64,000 bases of DNA from Enterobacter sp. 638 (GTDB lineage Bacteria; Pseudomonadota; Gammaproteobacteria; Enterobacterales; Enterobacteriaceae). Position numbers and translations under genes: made by a program. The first letter of the stretch is position 1. Every line of letters starts with the position of its first letter. Location: assembly GCF_000016325.1 (NCBI RefSeq), contig NC_009425.1, forward strand, positions 1 to 64,000, given 5' to 3'. The notes beneath the pieces are model-generated. The model did not search any database. It worked only from the letters and a program-made list of their open reading frames with translations, and was not told where the DNA came from. Below, piece after piece: positions 19,102 through 26,575 of the stretch.

Positions 19102-19671
19102 TTACACATCGTTTTCTTTTGACTGATGTTCTCGGCAAATCAGTAGACCTTCATCAATGCCAAGCGGTTCTTTTGTAAGGTTGCAAAGCGGAATACCATT
19201 AACATGCTGATGAAAACGACAGGAACGGCATAAACCAAAGCTTGGTACGTTATTGGTTCGCTGAATTTCTCTCAGCAGATCTAGTAACAACATTTTCAAA
19301 GAGTCGGCACGCGAACCCAAACCCACTTCTCCATTCACCAGAAACTGCGGTGGCAGTAACTCGGTTAACAACATATTCGCCGTTTCAGTTAGTTGAAGAT
19401 GGACACTACGTTTATCACGGACATCCTGCGTACGAGCAATAAGCCCTTTTGCTTCAAGCAATTTTAATGATTGTGACACAGTTCCCTTAGTCAAACCCAG
19501 GTATTCAGTCACCCCGAGTGGGGTATTAGAATAACGGTTGCAACGGGCAAGGTACATCAGCGCGCTTAGTTGCACCGGCTGAAGTTCAGACAGTAGGGGA
19601 TGTTGGCGAAACCACATCCGCGTCAGGCTGGATAACCTGTCTAGCAGGTCGAAGAGTGACATGTCATGCAT
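19102..19671 (-). CDS. MarR-family regulator with Cys-rich C-terminal tail
   Basis: The start chosen is the ATG at 19671, with GGAGGA eight bases upstream; the longer frame to 19731 adds residues across the promoter. The 189-residue protein has a MarR winged helix (LSALMYLARC, TEYLGLTKGTVSQSLKLLEAKGLI, DKRSVHLQLTE). After it comes an unusual tail with Cys-x-x-Cys-x-x-His and two further Cys (CRSCRFH, PLCNL, LICREH), probably a metal or redox site. The gene diverges from the thioredoxin-fold gene at 19784 across two repeat-type operators, so it most likely represses that operon and possibly itself. The ligand is unknown; the tail hints at metal or thiol-oxidant sensing. Confidence 0.85.
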   Translation of the reverse strand: MHDMSLFDLLDRLSSLTRMWFRQHPLLSELQPVQLSALMYLARCNRYSNTPLGVTEYLGLTKGTVSQSLKLLEAKGLIARTQDVRDKRSVHLQLTETANMLLTELLPPQFLVNGEVGLGSRADSLKMLLLDLLREIQRTNNVPSFGLCRSCRFHQHVNGIPLCNLTKEPLGIDEGLLICREHQSKENDV

Positions 19672-19688
19672 TGTAAATTCCTCCGTGA

Positions 19689-19763
19689 TTATAGTATCGA
19701 CTAAAAACCATCTTGACAAAGGATAAAACAAACGTAATATCTATAAGGTATCGAGTCGATACC
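19689..19763 (+). promoter_or_regulatory. Sigma-70 promoter with MarR-type operators
   Basis: TTGACA at 19713-19718 and TAATAT at 19735-19740 are separated by 16 bases. A perfect interrupted palindrome, GGTATCGA-G-TCGATACC, spans 19747-19763 at the expected transcription start. A related sequence, TAGTATCGACTA, lies at 19692-19703 on the MarR side. This arrangement fits repression of the 19784 operon by the neighbouring MarR protein. Confidence 0.78.
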
Positions 19764-19783
19764 AATTCCTGAGGTGCTTATTA

Positions 19784-20014
19784 ATGTCAACAGCTCGTTT
19801 TTACCATGCAGGTTGTACGGTTTGTGTTTCTGCCGAGGAAACGTTACTTAGCCATCTTTCCCCGAATGTAAAAGTGGAAGTCGTTCATCTTGGTGAACAA
19901 CCAAATAGGGTTGAGGAAGCCGAGCGTGCAGGAGTGAGATCTGTTCCGGCGCTGGTTATTGACGGCAATGTGCTACACATCAATTTTGGTGCTTCCATTG
20001 AGGCGCTGAAATAA
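19784..20014 (+). CDS. Small thioredoxin/glutaredoxin-fold protein
   Basis: The 76-residue protein begins with a strand followed by Cys-Thr-Val-Cys (RFYHAGCTVCVSAEE), the CxxC redox motif, and carries a cis-proline region (GVRSVPALVIDG) characteristic of the thioredoxin fold. It is shorter than classical thioredoxin and close to glutaredoxin size. It is the first gene behind the promoter at 19713-19740, divergent from the MarR gene. It probably handles disulfide or persulfide chemistry in the cytoplasm as part of a stress response controlled by that regulator (inference). Confidence 0.85.
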   Translation: MSTARFYHAGCTVCVSAEETLLSHLSPNVKVEVVHLGEQPNRVEEAERAGVRSVPALVIDGNVLHINFGASIEALK

Positions 20015-20100
20015 AAGATTTTCAGCCGGTAGTAATGAAGAAGCGTGGTGTTGCGCATTGCAGGTATCCATTATGATATAAATGCACGCAACCCGGATTG

Positions 20101-20129
20101 GGGAGGTAGCTCTGGCAATCTCCCTTTAT
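20101..20129 (+). terminator. Weak hairpin between thioredoxin-fold and DUF2024 genes
   Basis: GGGAG and CTCCC pair around a 14-nt loop, followed by TTTATT. The stem is short, so this may attenuate rather than end transcription. Confidence 0.35.
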
Positions 20130-20155
20130 TAGTGATTTAGAGAGGGCGCGAGGCT

Positions 20156-20422
20156 ATGGAAGCTCATGTTTTTGACACCCATGTACAGACTCAGGATAGT
20201 CGCTACCTGCATTTTGATATTTTGATTGCCAGAAAAGATGAAGCCCTGGCAATGCGGTATGCCAGAGAGTGGTTGGCACGCAATGGGGTCCATGCAACAG
20301 AAATCTCACAAGATCTATGTCAGTTTTGCCATAGCGAACTTGCTTCTCAGGAGATGGTCTGTGCAATGTCTGGGCAGGGATATTTCATTATTCCGATGCA
20401 GGGATGTGAAGAATTCCGGTGA
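20156..20422 (+). CDS. DUF2024 family protein
   Basis: The 88-residue protein matches the DUF2024 pattern: FDTHVQ at the start, the LHFDILIAR strand, and a Cys-x-x-Cys-His motif (CQFCHSELAS) followed by a Gly-Tyr-Phe-Ile-Ile-x-Met ending. The CxxCH may bind metal. The function of the family is not established. Its stop codon overlaps the GTG start of the Rof-like gene, so the two are translationally coupled, and it lies 140 bases behind the thioredoxin-fold gene in what is probably one operon. Confidence 0.8.
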   Translation: MEAHVFDTHVQTQDSRYLHFDILIARKDEALAMRYAREWLARNGVHATEISQDLCQFCHSELASQEMVCAMSGQGYFIIPMQGCEEFR

Positions 20423-20703
20423 TAAACTATCAGCCTATTAATTGCAACCTTCACGATTACCTCGAGATCGCTTGTTTGTACCGGTACTGGTTGCGTATCG
20501 AACTTAATGATGGTGCATGTTTCGATGGCAAAGCGATGACTACCCGCACAACCGCGGAACGAGAGGAGTATCTGGAAATAGAGGGTCATGAAGTGCAGTG
20601 GAAAATCCGCATGGATTTTCTTTCAGCAATCACCCCCCTTACAGCCAGAGCCGCTTTCGGCAGAATTATATTCACCAGACAGGGTGAGATCGACTTACTA
20701 TAG
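20419..20703 (+). CDS. Rof-like Rho-binding antiterminator
   Basis: The GTG at 20419 overlaps the previous stop (GTGA). The 94-residue product begins YQPINCNLHDYLEIAC, closely matching the start of E. coli Rof, which binds Rho and blocks termination. The internal strand LRIELNDGACFDGKA and the EYLEIEG segment also fit; the C-terminal 20 residues are an extension. A Rho antagonist inside a stress-regulated operon could raise readthrough of distal or foreign genes. I infer Rho binding from family membership only. Confidence 0.8.
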   Translation: MINYQPINCNLHDYLEIACLYRYWLRIELNDGACFDGKAMTTRTTAEREEYLEIEGHEVQWKIRMDFLSAITPLTARAAFGRIIFTRQGEIDLL

Positions 20704-20996
20704 TGGCCAGATGTTAATTTTTCATGTAGCCCCCGGAAACAATAGGTAATAGTAGTATCTCAAGATAAGAGATAGGCTTGAATATATGTCATTACTCTAA
20801 TGACAATTTTACGTTAAAAGAATTTTGCACCTCATGGATGAGGGGCAATCTGTGTTTTCATCGTTACAGAAACGGTTTGGGAAAATGAATCTTGAACAGA
20901 TGATTACACACAAAGGGTGGCTGGCGGACTACGGTCTACGAAATGCGGGCGTTTAAAGTCTGCACAACATTGGTGAAAAGCCTTTAAAGTAATGGC
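20704..20996. other. Non-coding stretch before the IS3-family relic
   Basis: About 290 bases following the Rof-like gene. I see no intact gene; the right third may be further degenerate IS sequence. Confidence 0.4.
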
Positions 20997-21178
20997 ATGA
21001 ACGAATGGTTCTTGAAGAGGATGAAGGAAAACTATATCGCGTTCATACCATAACCGGAGACTGAAATAGCACTGTAAAACCTTGATGTTGCCTTCACGCA
21101 TTATCATGAAAACTACCCGCACAGTGCGCTGGGATATACCCCTCAAGGATTATCCGGCGACAGCGAGCATAATAACTT
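20997..21178 (+). pseudogene. C-terminal relic of an IS3-family transposase (OrfB)
   Basis: With in-frame stops ignored, the sequence reads NEWFLKRMKENYIAFIP, then ETEIAL, then VAFTHYHENYPHSALGY, the end of the integrase core of IS2-type IS3-family transposases. At least two stops interrupt the frame and the rest of the element is missing. Confidence 0.65.
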
Positions 21179-21277
21179 AAGATGCAAAAGCTGTTGGGAT
21201 ATGGTTGATCAAGAAGATTGTTAATGTTTATTTGTAGCCATATCGCGCTAGTAATATGGCCGTTGATTCATTTGAAT

Positions 21278-21508
21278 TCATAATTCGCGGAACAGTTTTT
21301 CGCTACTGATAAGCTTTATACCTGCAGGGCCACTTTCAAGGATGCGTTTCTCCTGATCCGATATAAATCTGATCGAGGTCCAACCCTCTTCGGCAGAAAG
21401 TACATTCTGTAGTTTTCTGATGAGCGTTTCAGCCTGACAGCTTTCGCAGTCCAGGTTGCCGATGAGGATTTCATTGAAGTACACGCTAAGGCGGTGAGTT
21501 TTTAGCAT
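21278..21508 (-). CDS. Small CxxC protein coupled to the PdxY-like gene
   Basis: The 76-residue protein is unrecognised. Its ATG overlaps the end of the pdxY-like gene (ATGCTAA) and has GGAG seven bases upstream, which argues that it is real and coupled. It carries a Cys-x-x-Cys (NLDCESCQAET) after a predicted strand; the rest is mixed alpha/beta. A redox or metal role for the Cys pair is possible. It is the last gene of the yggS-pdxY operon. Confidence 0.65.
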   Translation of the reverse strand: MLKTHRLSVYFNEILIGNLDCESCQAETLIRKLQNVLSAEEGWTSIRFISDQEKRILESGPAGIKLISSEKLFREL

Positions 21509-22362
21509 TTAAGTTCTCCTGATTCTAGTCTCTGAATGTCAAGCATGTCCGTACCGTCAATTAGCGAGTTCATCACACAAACTCGAGTCAGTTCAGAGGC
21601 TGTTTTAACAGCATTTTCAAGCGAAAAACCACGTAATAAACCTGCCGTCAGTTCTGCTGTAAAAAGATCACCAGTGCCTTTTGGCGCATTTGGAAGTGCT
21701 GCATGTTCTACGATGTGCACGATACTGGCAGAGACGCAGATGATTTTAAGCATCTGGCTATTCTCGGTATGTGAGGCGCTGGTCACGACAACCCATTGTG
21801 TTTTATCGTTGAGGAAAGTAAGAGCAGCCGAGATGATCTCTTGTTCGGTAATCAGCGTTTTACCCATCAGGCACTCTAGTTCAAAGCGGTTAGGCGTCAG
21901 ACCTGTTGCGAGTGGTAAAAGATGATTGCGATACCAGAAAGTGAGATCCGGATCGACGTAATATCCCGTGTCGTCGTCTCCCATGACCGGATCCACAACA
22001 ATAAGTATCCCAGGGTTTTGAGTGGCTATTTGGTTGAGCCATGCGAAAACACGTTCTGCTTTTGATGTGCTACCTAAATAACCCGTTATGACTGCACGCA
22101 GCTGGGTATCTTGTCTACGCTCCTGAATGCTCTGAAGGAAACCGCAAAACCACGCATCGGAAATCTCGCCGCCATAGCAGCCTTGATTATCGGGTGTGTT
22201 GCTGAGTAGGAAAGTCGGTACTGCAAGTGTGTGCCATCCATGCTTTATAAGTGCAGGCAGAGCGATACTATTACCTACGCTCCCATAAACAACCTGAGAC
22301 TGAATGGAAATGATGTCGGCAGTACGGGCTAGCCCCTGTGCCTGGGTAACTCGGGATATCAA
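21502..22362 (-). CDS. pdxY: PdxY-like pyridoxal kinase
   Basis: The start is the TTG at 22362, eight bases after AGGAG and four bases after the yggS stop; the longer frame overlaps yggS and is not used. The 286-residue product matches PdxY length (287). It begins with the family pattern IISIQSQVVYGSVGNSIA, then has the YLGS, VVDPVMGD and LTPNRFELE motifs and ends with the anion-hole motif KGTGDLFTAEL, whose Asp is the catalytic base of ribokinase-like kinases. It phosphorylates pyridoxal to PLP. It lies beside yggS and a MocR regulator, forming a vitamin B6 homeostasis module. It is probably a second, accessory copy; the chromosomal pdxY normally sits by tyrS. Confidence 0.88.
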   Translation of the reverse strand: MISRVTQAQGLARTADIISIQSQVVYGSVGNSIALPALIKHGWHTLAVPTFLLSNTPDNQGCYGGEISDAWFCGFLQSIQERRQDTQLRAVITGYLGSTSKAERVFAWLNQIATQNPGILIVVDPVMGDDDTGYYVDPDLTFWYRNHLLPLATGLTPNRFELECLMGKTLITEQEIISAALTFLNDKTQWVVVTSASHTENSQMLKIICVSASIVHIVEHAALPNAPKGTGDLFTAELTAGLLRGFSLENAVKTASELTRVCVMNSLIDGTDMLDIQRLESGELKC

Positions 22363-22366
22363 GAGC

Positions 22367-23176
22367 TTATTCTCCTTTCGGCCAGAAATATTCATCAGGA
22401 AGCGAACGAGCACCAAAGATCGCCTGACCAACGCGCACGATATTGGCACCTTCTTCAATAGCGATCTCGAAGTCACCTGACATTCCCATTGAGAGTTGCA
22501 GGTTGCCATATACATTAGCAAGCTGATCGCGCAGTTTGCGTAATCGGATGAAGCAAGATCTAACGCGTTCGGCGTCTGAGGTGAACTCGGCAAGAGTCAT
22601 CAGCCCTATTAGCTTTATGTTTTTCAACGTGCTCAATTGCGCCATGAAGTCAACTACAGTTTCCGGTGCAAGACCAAACTTGCTGGGTTCTGCGGAAGTG
22701 TTCACCTGAACAAAAACATTGAGCGTTCGCCCTTCAACCTGAAGCCGCCTGTCGAGTATTTCTGCCGTATTAAATGAATCCAGAGCCTGGAACTCACTGG
22801 CAAATCTGGCTACTAATTTGGCTTTATTCGACTGAAGATGACCAATCACAGACCATTTCAAATCGGTCAGATCTAACATTGCTTGTGATTTTCGCCAGGC
22901 TTCCTGCACTTTATTTTCACCCAGAAAATTGCACCCCGCCTGGTGAGCCATTCGAATGTGCTTCTCGTCCATTGTTTTACTGACAGGGAGCAGGCGAACG
23001 TCAGAAACATTTCGTCCTGAACGCTGGCAGGCTGCATCTATCCGTGATTGAACCGCAGCCAGATTGTCGATGAAATCCTGTACGCTTTCCGCACGAGGCC
23101 AGCGATTGTGCATTTCGCAACGGGGCTGGGTATCTCGTAAAGTGAGTAGTTTGGTGCTGTTTTCTGTATTTTTCAT
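22367..23176 (-). CDS. yggS: YggS/PLPBP-type PLP homeostasis protein
   Basis: The 269-residue protein contains the PLPHP signature: the PLP lysine in LLPVSKTMDEKHI, GENKVQEAW, SVIGHLQSNKAK, VQVNTSAEPSKFGL, GLMTLAEF and LSMGMSGDFEIAIEEGANIVRVGQAIFG. The family binds PLP without catalysis and buffers vitamin B6 pools. The N-terminus is 25-30 residues longer than usual, and Met22 is an alternative start. It is the first gene of the leftward operon, divergent from the MocR gene over 69 bases. Confidence 0.9.
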   Translation of the reverse strand: MKNTENSTKLLTLRDTQPRCEMHNRWPRAESVQDFIDNLAAVQSRIDAACQRSGRNVSDVRLLPVSKTMDEKHIRMAHQAGCNFLGENKVQEAWRKSQAMLDLTDLKWSVIGHLQSNKAKLVARFASEFQALDSFNTAEILDRRLQVEGRTLNVFVQVNTSAEPSKFGLAPETVVDFMAQLSTLKNIKLIGLMTLAEFTSDAERVRSCFIRLRKLRDQLANVYGNLQLSMGMSGDFEIAIEEGANIVRVGQAIFGARSLPDEYFWPKGE

Positions 23177-23245
23177 AGCAGATAGACAAGAGCTCCGTAC
23201 TCAATTAATATTGTCCTAGGCTAAACTTAAATTTGAACCAGGTCA
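23177..23245. promoter_or_regulatory. Divergent promoter region of yggS operon and mocR gene
   Basis: Only 69 bases separate the two divergent start codons. The AT-rich centre must hold both promoters and very likely the binding site of the MocR-type regulator. No perfect palindrome is visible. Confidence 0.5.
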
Positions 23246-24544
23246 ATGAACATTAACGGTAAAACAGCGGGTGATATTTTCGAACAGATTCGCGCAATGA
23301 TTCAGGCTGGCGAACTTGTTCCCGGCATGATGCTTCCCACGCTTCGTGAACTTGCAGGTGAATTGGGTATCAATCGTAATACGGTTGCCCTGGCTTATAA
23401 GCGACTTACGGACGCAGGTTTTGTCATATCCAGAGGCCGAAATGGAACTATTGTACGTGAACACATTATGCTCACTGATATTGAAGGTAGTGCGTCTAAC
23501 CTTGTGCTTCGTGACCTCGCCAGCGGCAACCCTGCAGTCACACTTCTGCCTTCAATGAGCCAACTTGCCGTGCATATCCAAAACACGCCGGGTCTGTACG
23601 GTGAAACCGTGATCCGCCCTGAACTTGAGGCTCTGGGGCTTGAATGGTTAAAACAAGATATAGGATCACCTTTTGATTTAAATCTGACTAACGGTGCTGT
23701 TGATGCTATTGAAAAGGTACTTACCAGCTATTTGATTGCTGGAGATCGTGTGGCTGTTGAAGACCCTTGCTTCCTCAGTAGCATCAGCACTCTGCGCCAT
23801 AACCGCTTTCAGGTTGCTCCTGTGGAAATAGATGTCGAAGGGATGAAAATTGAGTCGCTTTCACGGCAGCTTTCTGCTGGCGTGAAAGCGGTGATTATTA
23901 CTCCACGTGCCCACAATCCTACCGGTTTTAGCCTCAGTTTTAAGCGTGCTGAAGGTATTCGTACTCTCCTGGCTAGTCATCCTCACGTTCTGGTGATAGT
24001 GGATGATCACTTTTCATTGCTCTCAACACATGACTACTACCACATTGTTCCGGGAAATACCCGCAACTGGGTACTCATCCGTTCCATGTCAAAGAGCTTG
24101 GGACCTGATTTACGTATGGCCTTTGTCGCAAGCGATGCAGATACCTCACAGCGCTTGCGCCTGCGCCTGAATTCGGGGACTAACTGGGTAAGTCATATTT
24201 TGCAGGATATGGTTGTTGGTCATATGCATTCATCTGGCTTCCAGAAGTCAATCTTGTCCGCACGTGAGAGTTATTTTGAAAAAAGAGAGTTGATGGTCAA
24301 TGCGCTAAAACAACATGGCGTCAAAGTTCCAGACCATCATGATGGCCTCAATGTGTGGATTCCGTTGACACAGAACAGCGCTCCAATTGTTATGCAAATG
24401 GCCCAACGGGGTTGGCTTATTCGGGGTGGGGAAGGTTTCAACCTGAACAATTCTGGCTCCGGGGTGCGAATCACCATTTCAGATCTTGATGCAACGGAAA
24501 CTAAACTAATCGCGAAATCTCTGGCTGAGATACTGACACAATAG
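23246..24544 (+). CDS. MocR-type (GntR-aminotransferase fusion) regulator
   Basis: The 432-residue protein has an N-terminal GntR winged helix (residues 1-70: LPTLRELAGELGINRNTVALAYKRL) joined to a fold-type I aminotransferase-like domain. The PLP lysine is in RSMSKSLGPDLRMAF, preceded by VEDPCFLSS and TPRAHNPTGF. This is the architecture of PdxR and related MocR regulators that sense PLP. Divergence from yggS-pdxY strongly suggests it controls those genes and senses B6 status. The amidotransferase at 24609 lies 64 bases downstream and may be cotranscribed. Confidence 0.9.
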   Translation: MNINGKTAGDIFEQIRAMIQAGELVPGMMLPTLRELAGELGINRNTVALAYKRLTDAGFVISRGRNGTIVREHIMLTDIEGSASNLVLRDLASGNPAVTLLPSMSQLAVHIQNTPGLYGETVIRPELEALGLEWLKQDIGSPFDLNLTNGAVDAIEKVLTSYLIAGDRVAVEDPCFLSSISTLRHNRFQVAPVEIDVEGMKIESLSRQLSAGVKAVIITPRAHNPTGFSLSFKRAEGIRTLLASHPHVLVIVDDHFSLLSTHDYYHIVPGNTRNWVLIRSMSKSLGPDLRMAFVASDADTSQRLRLRLNSGTNWVSHILQDMVVGHMHSSGFQKSILSARESYFEKRELMVNALKQHGVKVPDHHDGLNVWIPLTQNSAPIVMQMAQRGWLIRGGEGFNLNNSGSGVRITISDLDATETKLIAKSLAEILTQ

Positions 24545-24608
24545 TAATAGATTCTCGCCATATAAACGGTCTGAACAGACCTGCATATTGATAATGGAGT
24601 TATTTGTA

Positions 24609-25328
24609 ATGCACGTACATTTCATCGTACATGAGGATTTTGAAGCACCTGGCGCCTACGAAATATGGGCTAGAAATCACGGACACGATGTGACTTTCAC
24701 TCGTGTTTATGATGGTGATAAACTGCCACAAGAAGCCGAAAACATTGATTTTCTCATCGTTATGGGGGGGCCGCAAACTCCGATAACAACACAAGAAGAT
24801 TGTGCGCACTTTAACTCTAAAAATGAGCAGATATTGATTGATTCCGCTGTTAAAACTGGCAAGGCCGTTATCGGTGTTTGCCTCGGATCGCAACTTATTG
24901 GCGAAGCGTTGGGTGCGCCGTTTGACCACAGTCCTGAAAAAGAAATAGGTAAATTTCCAATCACACTAACTGAAGATGGTTGCAAAGATGAGATGTTCTC
25001 TCACTTTGCAAAAACACTTGAAGTTGGCCACTGGCATAACGACATGCCGGGGCTGACGCCAGATGCAAAAATTATTGCTTATAGCGAAGGTTGCCCACGT
25101 CAGATAGTCGCATACACAGATCGCGTATTTGGTTTCCAGTGTCACATGGAACTTACACGGGACGTTGTTGAAATGCTAATTGCTAATTCTGAGAAAGATT
25201 TAAGTTGTGCCGCAGATTTCCGCTTCGTCAACACTCCAGAAGAACTACGTTCGCACGATTACAATGAAATGAATCAGGTGCTATTTAGTTTTCTGGATAA
25301 GCTGGAAGCTCGTTATAAATCTTTTTAA
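24609..25328 (+). CDS. Class I glutamine amidotransferase-like protein
   Basis: The ATG at 24609 is preferred: GGAG lies 9 bases upstream, and the 24588 start adds only seven residues. The 239-residue product is a class I GATase with nucleophile Cys in GVCLGSQLIGEALG, an MGGPQTP loop and the catalytic His in FGFQCHMEL. It resembles stand-alone GMP-synthase-like amidotransferases such as YfeJ rather than PdxT. It hydrolyses glutamine or a gamma-glutamyl compound; the acceptor is unknown. It lies behind the MocR-type gene on the same strand. Confidence 0.85.
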   Translation: MHVHFIVHEDFEAPGAYEIWARNHGHDVTFTRVYDGDKLPQEAENIDFLIVMGGPQTPITTQEDCAHFNSKNEQILIDSAVKTGKAVIGVCLGSQLIGEALGAPFDHSPEKEIGKFPITLTEDGCKDEMFSHFAKTLEVGHWHNDMPGLTPDAKIIAYSEGCPRQIVAYTDRVFGFQCHMELTRDVVEMLIANSEKDLSCAADFRFVNTPEELRSHDYNEMNQVLFSFLDKLEARYKSF

Positions 25329-25474
25329 ACATAAAGTAAGGACCATGTACATATTGCGGGGAGTCGACGTTACTAAGAACAATTGTGTATGCGGTTAATA
25401 TGGTATTTAACATAAGATAGATTGTGCGAAATAAGTCATTGAAACTAATGGAGTTAATATATAGGCTTTCACTA

Positions 25475-25771
25475 TTATCTCCAGGGTTCATGTCTCATCG
25501 TGTCCTGAGACTGGCTGAGTATACGAATGATCGTTACCACCGAATGTGATGACAAAAAATATACCATGTGCTGTTCCACCGGCAGCGAACAGATATTTTC
25601 TCCCAGCTCTGCGCGATGTGTGCCGATGTCATGCATGGCCAGAACGTCAAACACCGCTGCTATACGGCCGATATACGCATCCGCCTGAACAACCCCGAAT
25701 TGTCTGAAGCTGTTGTCCCAGATAGCCTCCAGATCTTCTTCTGCTTTTGGTGTCAGCTCAATCTCTTTCAT
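25475..25771 (-). CDS. parE: ParE/RelE-type toxin
   Basis: The start chosen is the ATG at 25771 (MKEIELTPKAEEDL), the usual ParE start, overlapping the antitoxin by 14 bases. The 98-residue product shows the ParE pattern FRQFGVVQADAYI, DIGTHRAELGENI and the basic C-terminal strand VVTIIRILSQSQD. ParE toxins poison DNA gyrase. It is paired with the ParD antitoxin directly upstream. This pair is common on enterobacterial plasmids and islands, where it stabilises the element. Confidence 0.9.
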   Translation of the reverse strand: MKEIELTPKAEEDLEAIWDNSFRQFGVVQADAYIGRIAAVFDVLAMHDIGTHRAELGENICSLPVEQHMVYFLSSHSVVTIIRILSQSQDTMRHEPWR

Positions 25772-26018
25772 TTGCCACCCTGGCCCTGACATTTTTCAGG
25801 AATGCATCCTTGTTCCATGGTTTCGCCTCGCCGCTGCTGATTCCTTCGGCCAGCAGATCGCGCAGTGTCTGAAGTCGTGATTCAGCCTGCTTCTCGCGTA
25901 GCAGACGCAGCGCGTCACGCATGACCTCGCTCTGGGTGCGATAATCACCGGCCTTAACAAGGGCATCAATAAATTCACGCAGCTCATCACCCACGTCCAC
26001 CGTCATCGTACGAGCCAT
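25758..26018 (-). CDS. parD: ParD-type ribbon-helix-helix antitoxin
   Basis: The 86-residue protein has a ribbon-helix-helix DNA-binding N-terminus (RTMTVDVGDELREFIDALV, then SEVMRDALRLL) and a C-terminal toxin-binding tail (EAKPWNKDAFLKNVRAR). It neutralises ParE and represses the operon through the inverted repeat just upstream. Confidence 0.92.
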   Translation of the reverse strand: MARTMTVDVGDELREFIDALVKAGDYRTQSEVMRDALRLLREKQAESRLQTLRDLLAEGISSGEAKPWNKDAFLKNVRARVANERD

Positions 26019-26036
26019 AACCCCTCCGTTTCTTAA

Positions 26037-26055
26037 TGTAAGATTTGTTCTTACA
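26037..26055. promoter_or_regulatory. parDE operator, inverted repeat
   Basis: TGTAAGA and TCTTACA flank a 5-base spacer 19-37 bases upstream of the parD ATG, the place expected for ParD autoregulation. The TGTAAGA arm is perfect. Confidence 0.7.
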
Positions 26056-26177
26056 TCATTATATCAACTTACCCCTCTCCTTACATCCCCGACATTTTAG
26101 CCAAAACAATCCGGCTGCAGTCTGAAGATCCGACTTAGCATCTTTTCGGATCTGTGCGGCGGGCAACGGGTAAATGA

Positions 26178-26295
26178 TATGATTATCAAGAAATAACAAC
26201 AAAATCATACTGAATTTGATGTTCTTCATTAAAAATAAAATCATATCTGATATTATTTCTACCAATTAACTGATAAATCATATTAAGTATGATTT
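26178..26295. repeat. Iteron-like AAATCATA repeats upstream of a GC-rich operon
   Basis: AAATCATA occurs at 26202-26209, 26238-26245 and 26275-26282 (spacing 36-37 bp), with an inverted copy at 26288-26295 that makes a palindrome with a 5-bp spacer. A near-copy of the inverted form (TATGATTA) is at 26178-26185. The stretch is very AT-rich next to a very GC-rich operon. It could be a cooperative operator or remnants of an origin. Confidence 0.6.
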
Positions 26296-26332
26296 TTGAC
26301 TAAACCGGACATTTTCAGACGGAGCGTGCAGG

Positions 26333-26575
26333 ATGGATAACGAAGTGACGTTTTCACTCAGCTATGAACAACTGACAGCGAGGACGAAGGATGTAATCCA
26401 AGTTTTCGCGAAACGAAGCCCTTCAGGCACTGGTGTTAACAGAGCTTGTGCCGATGCGGTGTTTCTGTTGTGGTGCGATCTGACACAGGAAGGACACCTC
26501 GAAGTACGTGATGCAGAGCGGATACAGAATGATGCCCGTGAAATAAGTGAACTGGTACACAGGATAAAAAAATGA
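26333..26575 (+). CDS. Small protein of unknown function, first gene of a four-gene operon
   Basis: The 80-residue, mainly helical protein is unrecognised. It overlaps the next gene by four bases (ATGA), which supports it being real. Helical, acidic C-terminus (RDAERIQNDAREISELVHRIKK) suggests a protein-protein partner. It lies just behind the AAATCATA repeats, so it may be the regulatory or structural partner of the 414-residue protein. Confidence 0.65.
   Translation: MDNEVTFSLSYEQLTARTKDVIQVFAKRSPSGTGVNRACADAVFLLWCDLTQEGHLEVRDAERIQNDAREISELVHRIKK

Noticed and set aside
22363..22593. N-terminal extension of the pdxY-like frame
   Set aside because: It lies inside yggS on the same strand; the PdxY-like start motif and a ribosome site point to the TTG at 22362.
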